64,000 nt of DNA from Hungatella sp. UBA4396. GTDB taxonomy: Bacteria > Bacillota > Clostridia > Lachnospirales > Lachnospiraceae. Shown one piece after another: positions 15,400-23,652 of this stretch; positions within the stretch are counted from its first letter, which is position 1, and the number at the start of each line of letters is the position of its first letter. The notes beneath the pieces are model-generated. The model ran no database searches. It was not told where the DNA came from and saw nothing but the letters and a program-made list of their open reading frames with translations. A program made the position numbers and the translations under genes. The stretch covers positions 71,293 to 135,292 of the forward strand of contig DGRE01000007.1 of assembly GCA_002389905.1 (NCBI GenBank), written 5' to 3'.

Positions 15400-16950
15400 T
15401 CAAAAGAATACAGCAAACAATCTAAGGAACGATTGAACGCATTTTATGTGCCAGGGACGGCGACGCCATTCATCAAGACTTATTTCTTCACAAACATCAA
15501 ATGTTTGCTGGAGGTCATTTTTTATGTCTTGGAGTACAGGCGATCCGCAAATCCACACACCGTTTTCAAAGTGGAGATAAAAGCTCCGGTAATCCATGTT
15601 AATGCTTCCGCAAATGGCATGATCATCATCGCTTATGATAGTCTTTGCATGGATGAACCCCGGGGTATATTCATAGATTCTAACACCCGATTCCAGCAGC
15701 TCTCCATAATTCGATTGCGTTACCATATGCACATACCAATGATCCCATATCTTTGGAGTAATAATCCTGACATCTGTACCTCCCTGTGCGGATGTACACA
15801 ACGCTTCCTTCATGGAGTTGTCAATGACAAGATAGGGGGTAGATATATAAACATATTTCTTTGCATTATATATCATCGTGCGGTACATAACCTCGGCAGG
15901 GTTATCGGGATTATTTGAAGGCCCGTCTGAAAATGGTTGATAGAAGCCTTGACCCTCGTAGTTCACTACAGACCGGTAAGCTTCGTAATCTGTAGTTCCT
16001 CCACTTTCAGCATCCCACATCTGAAGAAATATTGAGGTCAGACCCCAAACCGCGTCGCCTTCAAGCCGGATTGCCGTGTCTTTCCAATGGCCGTGCTTTG
16101 GGTATATGTTGGCATATTCATCAGCAAGATTCGTTCCCCCTGTATACCCAACGCAGCCGTCTATGACCGTAATTTTCTGGTGATTACGGCAATTGAAGCA
16201 AAAGGATGAAATATACCGATGAACTGGATTAAAACGCAACACCTGAATATTGTGACTGTTAAGAGCCTTAATCAGATTATCTGGTGCTGTAACAATACTC
16301 CCAAAGTCATCGAACATCAGCCGTATTTCCACTCCTTGTTCGGCTTTGCGAATCAATACTTCTGAAATCCTGTCCCAAAGCTCCCCACTATCTAAAATAA
16401 AATATTCCAAGAAAACGTATCTTTCAGCGTTTTCAATATCCTTTATCATTGCTTCAAATTGATACTCGCCAAGCGAGAAATACTCACACGTTGTATTTTT
16501 ATAAAGAGGGAATCCTTTCCTGCCTAAATATCCTGCTATTCTTTTTCTTGACGGATGGATTTGATCGAGTTCGGCGTAAACTTCCGGGTCCTTATATAAA
16601 TACATGGAACCGTGCTGGATAGCCGCTCTTATTCGATTATTTCTTATACATCGTCCGAACACATCGGAACGACCCCATAAGAGATATAGGAAATAACCGA
16701 AAACCGGAAGGATAAATATTATAATAAGCCATACGATTATGTAAGATGTGTTTTTACTTTTGCTCACCATAATAAAGATGTTTATTACCGCTATAATTTG
16801 AATGAGTGCATAAAAATATACCGCATAGTTTTTGAGTATATTGATGATAAAATAGATAAATAAAAGTTGTAAAATCACAACAAGGGTGGCCAAACCGATA
16901 CGAAATATGCCCGTCAAGTTTCTATTTTCTTTTCGCTTCACTGTGACCAC
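15400..16950 (-). CDS. cls: Cardiolipin synthase
   Basis: Membrane enzyme joining two phosphatidylglycerols to cardiolipin, 516 aa, phospholipase D family. Two or three N-terminal membrane segments (about 13-95) end with the typical LPVFGYFLYLLWGR. Two catalytic HKD motifs are present: HQKITVIDGCVGYTGGTN (about 257-274) and HAKTIISDDDHAICGSINMD (about 437-456). It lies in the ICE cargo region 22 bp downstream of the LspA-like gene, possibly in one message. As cargo it may give membrane adaptation (for example to cationic peptides), but that is inference. Confidence 0.93.
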   Translation of the reverse strand: MVTVKRKENRNLTGIFRIGLATLVVILQLLFIYFIINILKNYAVYFYALIQIIAVINIFIMVSKSKNTSYIIVWLIIIFILPVFGYFLYLLWGRSDVFGRCIRNNRIRAAIQHGSMYLYKDPEVYAELDQIHPSRKRIAGYLGRKGFPLYKNTTCEYFSLGEYQFEAMIKDIENAERYVFLEYFILDSGELWDRISEVLIRKAEQGVEIRLMFDDFGSIVTAPDNLIKALNSHNIQVLRFNPVHRYISSFCFNCRNHQKITVIDGCVGYTGGTNLADEYANIYPKHGHWKDTAIRLEGDAVWGLTSIFLQMWDAESGGTTDYEAYRSVVNYEGQGFYQPFSDGPSNNPDNPAEVMYRTMIYNAKKYVYISTPYLVIDNSMKEALCTSAQGGTDVRIITPKIWDHWYVHMVTQSNYGELLESGVRIYEYTPGFIHAKTIISDDDHAICGSINMDYRSFYLHFENGVWICGSPVLQDIKNDLQQTFDVCEEISLDEWRRRPWHIKCVQSFLRLFAVFF

Positions 16951-16972
16951 CTCTCAATTGTGTTTATATATT

Positions 16973-17545
16973 TTATATTCTGGTATATTCAGACGTTGTG
17001 TTGGGAAGGAGTTTGCATCCGCTCCGAAACCATATAGCAAAAGCTATATCTTCTGTATTGAGATCGTTTGAATAAGACTTTTTTAGCTTTTTTTCATGCC
17101 GCCACGTCCAAATTAGAGCCAAAATCCATCCCGTGTTCAGAAATACGTCCTTTGTATCAAAAATAAACCAATTGAATAAACCAATAAAGTCAAGGCTGCC
17201 GCCCCAGAACACTACATCAATAAATGAACATAATATGCCAGCAGATGCAAAACAGAATGCTCCACTCAACAAGCGACTCTTTGCACCAACTTTATATGTT
17301 TGGAATCGATAGAATAAAAGCAATCCTGCTATAGCCGTTATCTGTAAAAAGATCATTCCGATTACAGGAGTCTTAAAATTAGCCATACTTGCAAACCAAT
17401 TCAAATTTGTGTTCTGGAAAGGCTCAAAACGCAAAACACTCGGTATCCAGATAATCATCTTATCTATCGCAAAATGAGCTATCAGCAGTTTTATTGTTTG
17501 ATCAACTGCTGCCAAGATTCCTGTGATAAGCCATTGCTTTTTCAT
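16973..17545 (-). CDS. Signal peptidase II (LspA)-like membrane protein
   Basis: Membrane protein of 190 aa with four hydrophobic segments. LspA motifs are recognisable but divergent: KQWLITGILAAVDQTIKLLI (first helix with D-Q-x-x-K), CSFIDVVFWGGSLDFIG with the first catalytic Asp, and FDTKDVFLNTG in place of F-N-x-A-D, keeping the second Asp. The N-R residues usual around the first Asp are changed. I chose ATG 17545 (MKKQWLIT) behind AAAGGTGTG. Duplicated LspA genes on mobile elements often accompany metal-resistance genes; the Zn/Cd ATPase lies next to it. Confidence 0.8.
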   Translation of the reverse strand: MKKQWLITGILAAVDQTIKLLIAHFAIDKMIIWIPSVLRFEPFQNTNLNWFASMANFKTPVIGMIFLQITAIAGLLLFYRFQTYKVGAKSRLLSGAFCFASAGILCSFIDVVFWGGSLDFIGLFNWFIFDTKDVFLNTGWILALIWTWRHEKKLKKSYSNDLNTEDIAFAIWFRSGCKLLPNTTSEYTRI

Positions 17546-17676
17546 GCCACACACCTTTCCATACAACATATTTTCTGTTTATGCTTTAATTCAATCGCGC
17601 TCAATAGCTCAACTGCTTTCACCAATAAACCGAATAAAATAATCTTCATATAATGATTCTCACTTTGCCCCTTATC

Positions 17677-17899
17677 TCAGTGAATAATGAGGATGCCGCC
17701 GGCCACCATCCACACATTTGATACCTCTAAAGTTTCCGGCATAAGCTCAAAGAACACAAGGCTCATCATTACGCCACCAGCGAAAACTAAAAGGCAATTC
17801 GCCATATTTTCAGAAAACTTCTTTTGTTATAATAGCAACTGCGCTACCAAAGCAAGTTCACAAAATCCCAACTAACAAGGCAATCAGGACAATTAACAT
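17677..17899 (-). pseudogene. Broken ZIP-family metal transporter fragment
   Basis: The minus strand begins MLIVLIALLVGIL, is interrupted by a stop and frame change, and continues in another frame with a ZIP-like helix pair, including LLVFAGGVMMSLVFFELMPETLE, then a stop at 17677. The pattern of a Gly-rich helix with F-x-E-L-x-P-E is typical of ZIP transporters. The downstream two thirds are missing. It lies between the LspA-like gene and cadA, suggesting a once larger metal-homeostasis module. Confidence 0.6.
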
Positions 17900-17938
17900 T
17901 TTACTTATCGCTTCCGATACAACAGGCTTTTGACCTGA

Positions 17939-19780
17939 TTATAATTTCTTTGTGTTTAAAGCACGGAAAGAGTTCAATACCGCTATAACCGTCACACCAA
18001 CATCTGCAAACACAGCCTCCCACATGGTAGCAAAACCGAGTGCACTGAGTACAAGCACAATTGCTTTTATCGACAAAGCCAGCCATATATTCTGTTGTGC
18101 GATTCTTAGCGTTTTCTGTGAAATTTTCATACCTGTAGCTAGTTTGGACGGCTCATCGGTCATTATTACAACATCGGCGGCTTCTATAGCCGCGTCGGAA
18201 CCCAAGCCACCCATCGCAATACCAATGTCGGCACGAGCTAAAACTGGTGCGTCATTAATCCCATCGCCTACAAAGGCCAGCTTGCCTTTAGCTGATTTTT
18301 GAGCCAGCAGTTCCTCTACTTTATCTACCTTGTCACCGGGAAGAAGCTCTGTGTAAACCTTATCTAACCCCAATTCCTTGGCAACTTTTTCTCCCACACT
18401 CTTGGCGTCGCCCGTCAGCATCACCGTTTGACGGATATTTGCCTTTTTTAGCAATCTAATCGCTTCCGCTGCATCTTCCTTAACCTCATCAGCAATTACA
18501 ATATATCCCGCATATTTGCCATCAACAGCAACGTGTACGGCTGTTCCAATAATTTCGTCTTGAGAAAATTTAACGCCGATTTTTTGCATGAGTTTTGTAT
18601 TTCCTGCGAAAACTTTACGACTATCAACCGTTGCGCTGACGCCGTGGCCTGCGATTTCCTCAACATCCGTAATCCTTTCGTTGTCAATATCTTTCCCATA
18701 AGCAGTTTTCAAAGAGAGTGAAATGGGGTGATTGGAATAACTCTCAACATGTGCGGTAAGTTCCAGCAGTTCTGCTTCGGAAATGCCGATAGCATTTACC
18801 TCTTGTACTTTAAATACGCCTTTTGTCAATGTCCCCGTCTTATCAAACACAACGATTTCAGTCTGCGCCAAAGCTTCTAAATAGTTGCTACCCTTAACAA
18901 GCACACCACGCCTTGACGCGCCGCCGATACCGCCAAAGAAGGAGAGTGGAATAGAAACAACCAGAGCGCAAGGGCAGGAAACCACTAAGAAAGTTAAAGC
19001 CCTGTAAATCCAGTCGCCCCAAGTACCACCAAAGAACAGAGGCGGGATAATTGCAAGCAACAGTGCGGCAGCCATAACAATCGGAGTATAAACTCGTGCA
19101 AATTTTGTAATGAAATTCTCGGTGTTCGCCTTTTTACTACTGGCGTTTTCCACGAGATCAAGGATTTTGCTGACCGTCGATTCCCCAAATTCTTTTGTGA
19201 CCTCAATCGTCAGTACGCCGTTCACATTGATACAGCCGCTCAAAACATCAGAGCCAACACCAGCTTCGCGCGGAACAGATTCGCCGGTCAAAGCGGACGT
19301 ATCAATCATTGAATTGCCGTCAAGCACCTTGCCGTCAAGCGGGATTTTTTCACCAGCACGGACAACGATGATATCGCCAATCGCAACTTCGTCAGGGTCG
19401 ACTTTTACCAATTCATCGCCCCTCTTAACATTTGCGTAATCAGGACGTATATCCATTAAGCTTGCAATGGATTTCCGCGACTTCGCAACGGCATAACTTT
19501 GAAAATATTCGCCAACCTGATAAAACAGCATAACGGCAATGGCCTCTGGATATTCCCCAATGATAAGTGCGCCACCGGTCGCCACGGTCATTAAAAAGCT
19601 TTCCTGAAAAACTTGGCCTTGCATAATATTCTTGATGGCTTTTATTACGACTTCGCTGCCCACTACAATGTAGGCGGCAATGAAGATAGCGGGACTAAGC
19701 CAAACAATGTCGGTTTTTACTAGCAGCCCGATTACGAAAATAACCGCTGCTATGATAATTCTTACAAGCTTCTTGTTCAT
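17939..19780 (-). CDS. Zn2+/Cd2+/Pb2+-type P1B ATPase, lacking an N-terminal metal-binding domain
   Basis: Membrane pump that exports heavy-metal cations, 613 aa. Signatures are the actuator TGES (SALTGESVPRE), the metal-site helix SCPCALVVSIPLSFFGG, phosphorylation DKTGTLT, the HP locus SNHPISLS, MLTGD and VGDGINDAPVL. The last helix GVTVIAVLNSFRAL fits the Zn/Cd (P1B-2) group. The usual N-terminal HMA domain is absent and is encoded as a separate 73-aa protein just upstream (19942-20163), so this is a split CadA. A CadC-type operator (19827-19842) sits in the gap before it. ATG 19780 follows AAAGGAG. Confidence 0.95.
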   Translation of the reverse strand: MNKKLVRIIIAAVIFVIGLLVKTDIVWLSPAIFIAAYIVVGSEVVIKAIKNIMQGQVFQESFLMTVATGGALIIGEYPEAIAVMLFYQVGEYFQSYAVAKSRKSIASLMDIRPDYANVKRGDELVKVDPDEVAIGDIIVVRAGEKIPLDGKVLDGNSMIDTSALTGESVPREAGVGSDVLSGCINVNGVLTIEVTKEFGESTVSKILDLVENASSKKANTENFITKFARVYTPIVMAAALLLAIIPPLFFGGTWGDWIYRALTFLVVSCPCALVVSIPLSFFGGIGGASRRGVLVKGSNYLEALAQTEIVVFDKTGTLTKGVFKVQEVNAIGISEAELLELTAHVESYSNHPISLSLKTAYGKDIDNERITDVEEIAGHGVSATVDSRKVFAGNTKLMQKIGVKFSQDEIIGTAVHVAVDGKYAGYIVIADEVKEDAAEAIRLLKKANIRQTVMLTGDAKSVGEKVAKELGLDKVYTELLPGDKVDKVEELLAQKSAKGKLAFVGDGINDAPVLARADIGIAMGGLGSDAAIEAADVVIMTDEPSKLATGMKISQKTLRIAQQNIWLALSIKAIVLVLSALGFATMWEAVFADVGVTVIAVLNSFRALNTKKL

Positions 19781-19826
19781 ATTGAACTCCTTTCTTATCT
19801 TTGCTATAAGAGAATGACGAGTAACA

Positions 19827-19842
19827 TTGAGTGAACGCTCAA
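19827..19842. promoter_or_regulatory. CadC-type operator upstream of the ATPase gene
   Basis: TTGAGTGAACGCTCAA is a 16-bp imperfect palindrome nearly identical to the palindrome at 20572-20587 before the repressor gene. It suggests the same repressor also controls the ATPase separately. Confidence 0.65.
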
Positions 19843-19881
19843 CTATTGTCGCAAAAAAATTTGAATTTTTTAAATTCCTTC

Positions 19882-19919
19882 GCTTTTGGCGTATCGCTTT
19901 GAAGTGTTACGCCAAAAGC
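19882..19919 (-). terminator. Hairpin between the HMA gene and the ATPase gene
   Basis: GCTTTTGGCGTA and TACGCCAAAAGC pair perfectly around a 14-nt loop. The downstream minus-strand sequence is AT-rich without a clean T-run, so termination may be partial. Confidence 0.55.
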
Positions 19920-19941
19920 TGGAATTATTGCCGGTAAATGT

Positions 19942-20163
19942 TTACGCCTTTTTTACGACAACATGAGGTTCATGCTTCTTGACGATTTTTTCAGCGGTCT
20001 TAATAATCTCGTCCATTTTGTCGTCGTCTGCCACAAGAACCATCTTAGTCGTCATAGCGTTTACGGTTACTTCGGTTACGCCGTCCAGCGCCTTGATGTC
20101 CTTTTCGATTTTCGCCGCACAGTTGGCGCAGTCCAGTCCTTCCAACCTAAATGACTTTTTCAT
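19942..20163 (-). CDS. Stand-alone heavy-metal-associated (HMA) domain protein
   Basis: A 73-aa cytoplasmic metal-binding protein with the ferredoxin-like HMA fold. It reads FRLEGLDCANCAAKIEKDI with metal ligands C-x-x-C, then ALDGVTEVTVNAMTTKMVL. It ends with a lysine-rich tail that includes HEPHV, possibly an extra metal site. It lies between the repressor and the ATPase gene and probably acts as the detached N-terminal domain or chaperone of that pump. AGGAGG precedes the ATG. Confidence 0.92.
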   Translation of the reverse strand: MKKSFRLEGLDCANCAAKIEKDIKALDGVTEVTVNAMTTKMVLVADDDKMDEIIKTAEKIVKKHEPHVVVKKA

Positions 20164-20188
20164 GTTATTTTCCTCCTATAATTAAATT

Positions 20189-20545
20189 TTATTCAGTTAC
20201 ATGGCTTAAACTTTGTTCCAAAACGATTTTCACATGGTCATCCGCGAGAGAGTAATAAGCAATCTTACCATCTTTCCTAAATTTGACAAGATTTGCCTGT
20301 TTCAAAGTGCGTAGCTGGTGTGATATAGCGGATTTTGTCATACCAAGCAAGACTGCCAAATCACAGACACACATTTCACTGACATCCAGAGCCCATAAAA
20401 TTCTGATCCTTGTACCATCTCCCACAGCTTTCAAAAATTCCGTCAAAATATTAAAAGTATCATCTGAAAGCATTTTTGTTTTTACTGCGGTGACGGTTTC
20501 TTCGTGTATAACATCACAATCGCAAACATCGCTTCTGACAGACAT
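20189..20545 (-). CDS. CadC/SmtB-type ArsR-family metal repressor
   Basis: Winged-helix repressor, 118 aa, that should release DNA on binding Cd/Zn/Pb. An N-terminal CDCDV segment gives the extra cysteines of the CadC alpha3N site, and the helix SEMCVCDLAVLLGMTKSAISHQLRTL carries the C-x-C of the same site plus the recognition helix. I chose ATG 20545 (MSVRSDVCDC) because GGAGG lies 7 bp upstream; the longer frame to 20587 would run into the operator. First gene of repressor - HMA - ATPase. Confidence 0.93.
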   Translation of the reverse strand: MSVRSDVCDCDVIHEETVTAVKTKMLSDDTFNILTEFLKAVGDGTRIRILWALDVSEMCVCDLAVLLGMTKSAISHQLRTLKQANLVKFRKDGKIAYYSLADDHVKIVLEQSLSHVTE

Positions 20546-20571
20546 AATTAGTCCTCCTTCCGAAATTTTAA

Positions 20572-20625
20572 TTGAGCAAACGCTCAACTGTATATAGTAT
20601 AGTTGAATATATACTCAATTGTCAA
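20572..20625 (-). promoter_or_regulatory. Promoter and two operators of the cad module
   Basis: Minus-strand TTGACA (20625-20620) and TATACT (20601-20596) are 18 bp apart. Palindrome TTGAATATATACTCAA (20603-20618) fills the spacer and TTGAGCAAACGCTCAA (20572-20587) covers the start region. Both share the TTGA-N8-TCAA plan, as expected for an ArsR-family dimer, so the repressor would block its own promoter. Confidence 0.8.
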
Positions 20626-20860
20626 GGGGTTTTTAGAATATTTTTTTAAAATCATCCCAACACGAGATCAGGCTGTGTAGTGGTTCGTAGCAGTTTATCT
20701 GCTGCGTGGAACGGAAGTCATGTGGCACGAAGTTTACAATCAATTAAGCAAAAAAAGTGCGGGATACCAATGCAAGTCTTTTCGATTGAGTGAGTGTAAA
20801 TCTCTTAACTTTATATTCATCCAAAAGGAATTTGAATGGAAATTCTGTTTTGCTCTAAAC

Positions 20861-20903
20861 AAAAAAGCCAATTAAAATCAATGACTTTAATTGGCTTTTT
20901 TGA
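20861..20903. terminator. Terminator at the end of the arsenic operon
   Basis: AAAAAAGCCAATTAAA (from 20861) pairs with TTTAATTGGCTTTTTT (from 20886); T-runs occur on both strands. It closes the ars operon on the minus strand. The remaining bases 20626-20860 show no gene. Confidence 0.85.
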
Positions 20904-20933
20904 ATTTAGCATTTACAGCCAATGATTTTACTA

Positions 20934-21329
20934 CTAAAGAACCCCCACAAAATTTTTTAGCTCAAGCATTTTTTGCTCAATCTGTTTTATAACCTGAATA
21001 AATTCCTCGTCGCTTTTGCCCGTTGGATCATCCAGCCTCCAATCTTCGCGGTGTTTACAGGGCAGATACGGACACTCGACATTGCAGCCCATTGTAACGA
21101 CAATATCAACAGGCGGGATTTCGGACAAGAGTTTGCTGCGCTGTGTCGCTTCCATGTCAATGCCATAAAGTTGTTTCATCAGCCGCACGGCATCCTGATT
21201 GATTTGCAGCTTCGTTTCCGTTCCCGCCGAATAGCTTTCAAAAGCGTCGCCGGCAAGATGCCGTCCCAGCGCCTCTGCAATCTGGCTGCGACAAGAATTA
21301 TGAACACAAATAAATGCAACTTTTATCAT
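20934..21329 (-). CDS. arsC: Arsenate reductase, low-molecular-weight phosphatase type
   Basis: Reduces arsenate to arsenite for export, 131 aa. The P-loop VHNSCRSQIAEAL contains the catalytic C-x5-R, and later cysteines (MGCNVECPYLPCKHREDW) carry the redox pair typical of thioredoxin-coupled ArsC. DDPTGKSDEEF provides the general-acid Asp-Pro. AAGGAGG precedes the ATG, 10 bp after arsA. Last gene of the ars operon. Confidence 0.95.
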   Translation of the reverse strand: MIKVAFICVHNSCRSQIAEALGRHLAGDAFESYSAGTETKLQINQDAVRLMKQLYGIDMEATQRSKLLSEIPPVDIVVTMGCNVECPYLPCKHREDWRLDDPTGKSDEEFIQVIKQIEQKMLELKNFVGVL

Positions 21330-21339
21330 TTTTACCTCC

Positions 21340-23076
21340 TTACAGCGCCAGCAGACTGTCGCCCTTGATTTCCTCTGCGCTCCACGCGATCAGGGCAAAT
21401 TTGCCACCGGCGTGTTCGTCGATGAGGTTGAGCCATTCCACTTCGCCAGCCGCCTTTGACACCAGCATAGGATTGGTGGTGTTCGTGCCATAAAGGGATT
21501 GATTGACCACCCACCATTTGGCGGCGATGCCCGCCCGTTTCAGATCGTCCTCCAAGCGGTGCGCCTCATAAACAGGGGTCGCTTCCGGCAGGGTCACAAT
21601 CAGTACCTCGGTTTCCTCGGATTTCAGCCTCGGCAACAGCTGCGCCACCGATTCGGGGATTTCGCCCTTGGTACGCTGAATTTCATGGTTATAGCTTTGT
21701 GTGGATTCCAACAAAAGCAGGGTATGCCCTGTGGGGGCGGTGTCAATTACCACCACCTGATCGTCAGCTTTTTCGACGATCTCGGCGAAGGCGCGGAATA
21801 CGGCGATCTCCTGTGTGCAGGGCGAACGTAGATCTTCCTCGACATAAGCAATATCCTCATCGCCCATGCCGGACGCGCGGGCTTTGAAAAGCACCTCGGA
21901 CTGATACTTTTTCAATTCCTCGGCTTCGTCGATATGGCTCATGGACACGCCGCCAGTTTCATCCAGCACAAACTTCAGGTGCGCGGCGGGATCGGTGGTA
22001 GTGAGGTGGACTTTCTTTCCGCGCTTCGCAAGCCCCAGCGCAACGGCGGCGGCGACGGTGGTCTTACCCACACCACCTTTGCCCATCGTGAAAATAACAC
22101 GTTTGCCCTCCATCGCTAACTCATCTATCACATCGTTCAGCGCAGGAATATGCGTGGCATTTAGCGTTTGCACGGGAGCAGTAAAATAATCGGTGTTCAG
22201 CAAGGCGCGGATATTTTCCAGCCCTGTGACATTGTAAGCTCGCAGAGGAACGCTATGGATTGGAAGCGCCCTCAGACTTTCCGGCATCGCGGCAAGTGCA
22301 GACTGCTGTTTTTCGTACAGACTGGAAGATAGATCATCGTTATGTTCCATCAATATTCCGTTGACAACCAGCATTTGATTGTCGACGCCCAGCGCGGACA
22401 ATTCGCCGGAAGCACGTTCCGCTTCCTTGAACGGCGCGGTTTCCGAGCGGGTGACAAGGAGTAGCGTGGTCAGGCTTCCGTCGGCCAGTGTTTCCACGGC
22501 TTGCTTGTAAATGGCTTTCTTGCTCTCCAAGCCGGAGAGTTGACCGAGGCAAGATGCACCGTGGGTGCTTTCACTGATGAAATTACTCCAAGCGGACGGA
22601 AGCTGAAGCATCCGCAGGGTGTGTCCAGTAGGGGCGGTATCAAAAATAATATGGTCGTATTCCTGCTGAACCTTACCGTCCGTAATGAAATTGGAAAACT
22701 CATTGAATGCCGCAATTTCTATGGTGCAGGAGCCAGAAAGCTGCTCCTCCATATTCGTGATGACAGATGCGGGCAGCTTGCCGCGATAAGGCGCGATCAC
22801 GCTTTCCCGGTACTCAGCCGCCGCTTGTATGGGGTCAAGGTTCGCTACCACTAAATTCGGCACATCGGAGATGGGCACTCCTTTGTTTGTCAGTTCCATC
22901 GAAAAGACATCCTGTAAATTGGAAGCAGGGTCGGTGCTGATAAGCAGCACCTTTTTCCCACTGTCCGCAAGGGAGACGGCGGTGGCACAGGCAACGCTGG
23001 TTTTACCAACGCCGCCCTTGCCGGTATAAAAAAGATACTTTGTCAGTTTGATACTGCCGGGATCGAATTGATTCAT
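21340..23076 (-). CDS. arsA: Arsenite pump-driving ATPase ArsA
   Basis: Cytoplasmic ATPase energising arsenite efflux, 578 aa with two homologous halves. Deviant Walker A motifs are YTGKGGVGKTSVACA (about 17-31) and TMGKGGVGKTTVAAA (about 330-344). Each half has the DTAPTGHTL signal-transduction sequence (HIIFDTAPTGHTLRML, VVIDTAPTGHTLLLL). The gene overlaps or abuts arsD (stop and start share TAAATG) and precedes arsC. Its metal is delivered by ArsD. ArsA is usually paired with ArsB; here the adjacent carrier is Acr3. Confidence 0.96.
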   Translation of the reverse strand: MNQFDPGSIKLTKYLFYTGKGGVGKTSVACATAVSLADSGKKVLLISTDPASNLQDVFSMELTNKGVPISDVPNLVVANLDPIQAAAEYRESVIAPYRGKLPASVITNMEEQLSGSCTIEIAAFNEFSNFITDGKVQQEYDHIIFDTAPTGHTLRMLQLPSAWSNFISESTHGASCLGQLSGLESKKAIYKQAVETLADGSLTTLLLVTRSETAPFKEAERASGELSALGVDNQMLVVNGILMEHNDDLSSSLYEKQQSALAAMPESLRALPIHSVPLRAYNVTGLENIRALLNTDYFTAPVQTLNATHIPALNDVIDELAMEGKRVIFTMGKGGVGKTTVAAAVALGLAKRGKKVHLTTTDPAAHLKFVLDETGGVSMSHIDEAEELKKYQSEVLFKARASGMGDEDIAYVEEDLRSPCTQEIAVFRAFAEIVEKADDQVVVIDTAPTGHTLLLLESTQSYNHEIQRTKGEIPESVAQLLPRLKSEETEVLIVTLPEATPVYEAHRLEDDLKRAGIAAKWWVVNQSLYGTNTTNPMLVSKAAGEVEWLNLIDEHAGGKFALIAWSAEEIKGDSLLAL

Positions 23077-23652
23077 TTAACAGCAACCTCCCTTGCAACA
23101 GCCTCCGCCGGACTCGGATTTTTTCTGCTTGCCCAGCACATTTTCAGGAAGGTCGAGCAGCTTTGTGAATTCTTCATTGGTGGGATACCGACCTGTGATG
23201 ACAATTTTGCCATCGAGCATCACAGCGGGCAGTCCCTCTGTGCCTTTCTCATTAATATAGGCATTGATGGTCTGGTCGGTGATAAACTCTGCCGGTGCGC
23301 TGCCCAAGTTAAAACGTTCAACAATAACGCCATGTTTTTTCAGTGTTTCCAGTACCGTGGACATACGCAGCAGTTCAGGGTCAACACCCAAGCCGCAAAG
23401 CCCGGTCGGGCAACACATGGCGGGTTCAAAGATTTTCATTTTTTTCATAATAATTTTCTCCCTATATTTATTAAAAGTTTTCACAATATCTGAGTAACAG
23501 CAAATTCCCTTCGGATTATTTACAGCGCAATTACTGTTTTGCATGGCTCCGGTAATCTTAATAACATCATCTACATTTTTTGCACCTTTTTCTGTAATTG
23601 CTTTCATGATATCTGCTTCTTTGACTTTGTTGCAATAGCATATATACACCAT
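23077..23652 (-). CDS. arsD: BFD-like [2Fe-2S] domain fused to arsenic metallochaperone ArsD
   Basis: 191 aa in one frame. Residues 1-68 resemble bacterioferritin-associated-ferredoxin-like [2Fe-2S] domains: VYICYCNKVKEADI (C-x-C) and CAVNNPKGICC with further cysteines. Residues 69-191 are ArsD: KIFEPAMCCPTGLCG supplies the arsenite-binding Cys12, Cys13 and Cys18, and the tail GGGCCKGGCC gives extra Cys pairs. An internal start is possible: ATG 23448 (MKKMKIFEP) has GGGAG 9 bp upstream, so free ArsD could be made as well as the fusion. ArsD hands arsenite to ArsA. The fused iron-sulfur domain is unusual. Confidence 0.88.
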   Translation of the reverse strand: MVYICYCNKVKEADIMKAITEKGAKNVDDVIKITGAMQNSNCAVNNPKGICCYSDIVKTFNKYREKIIMKKMKIFEPAMCCPTGLCGLGVDPELLRMSTVLETLKKHGVIVERFNLGSAPAEFITDQTINAYINEKGTEGLPAVMLDGKIVITGRYPTNEEFTKLLDLPENVLGKQKKSESGGGCCKGGCC

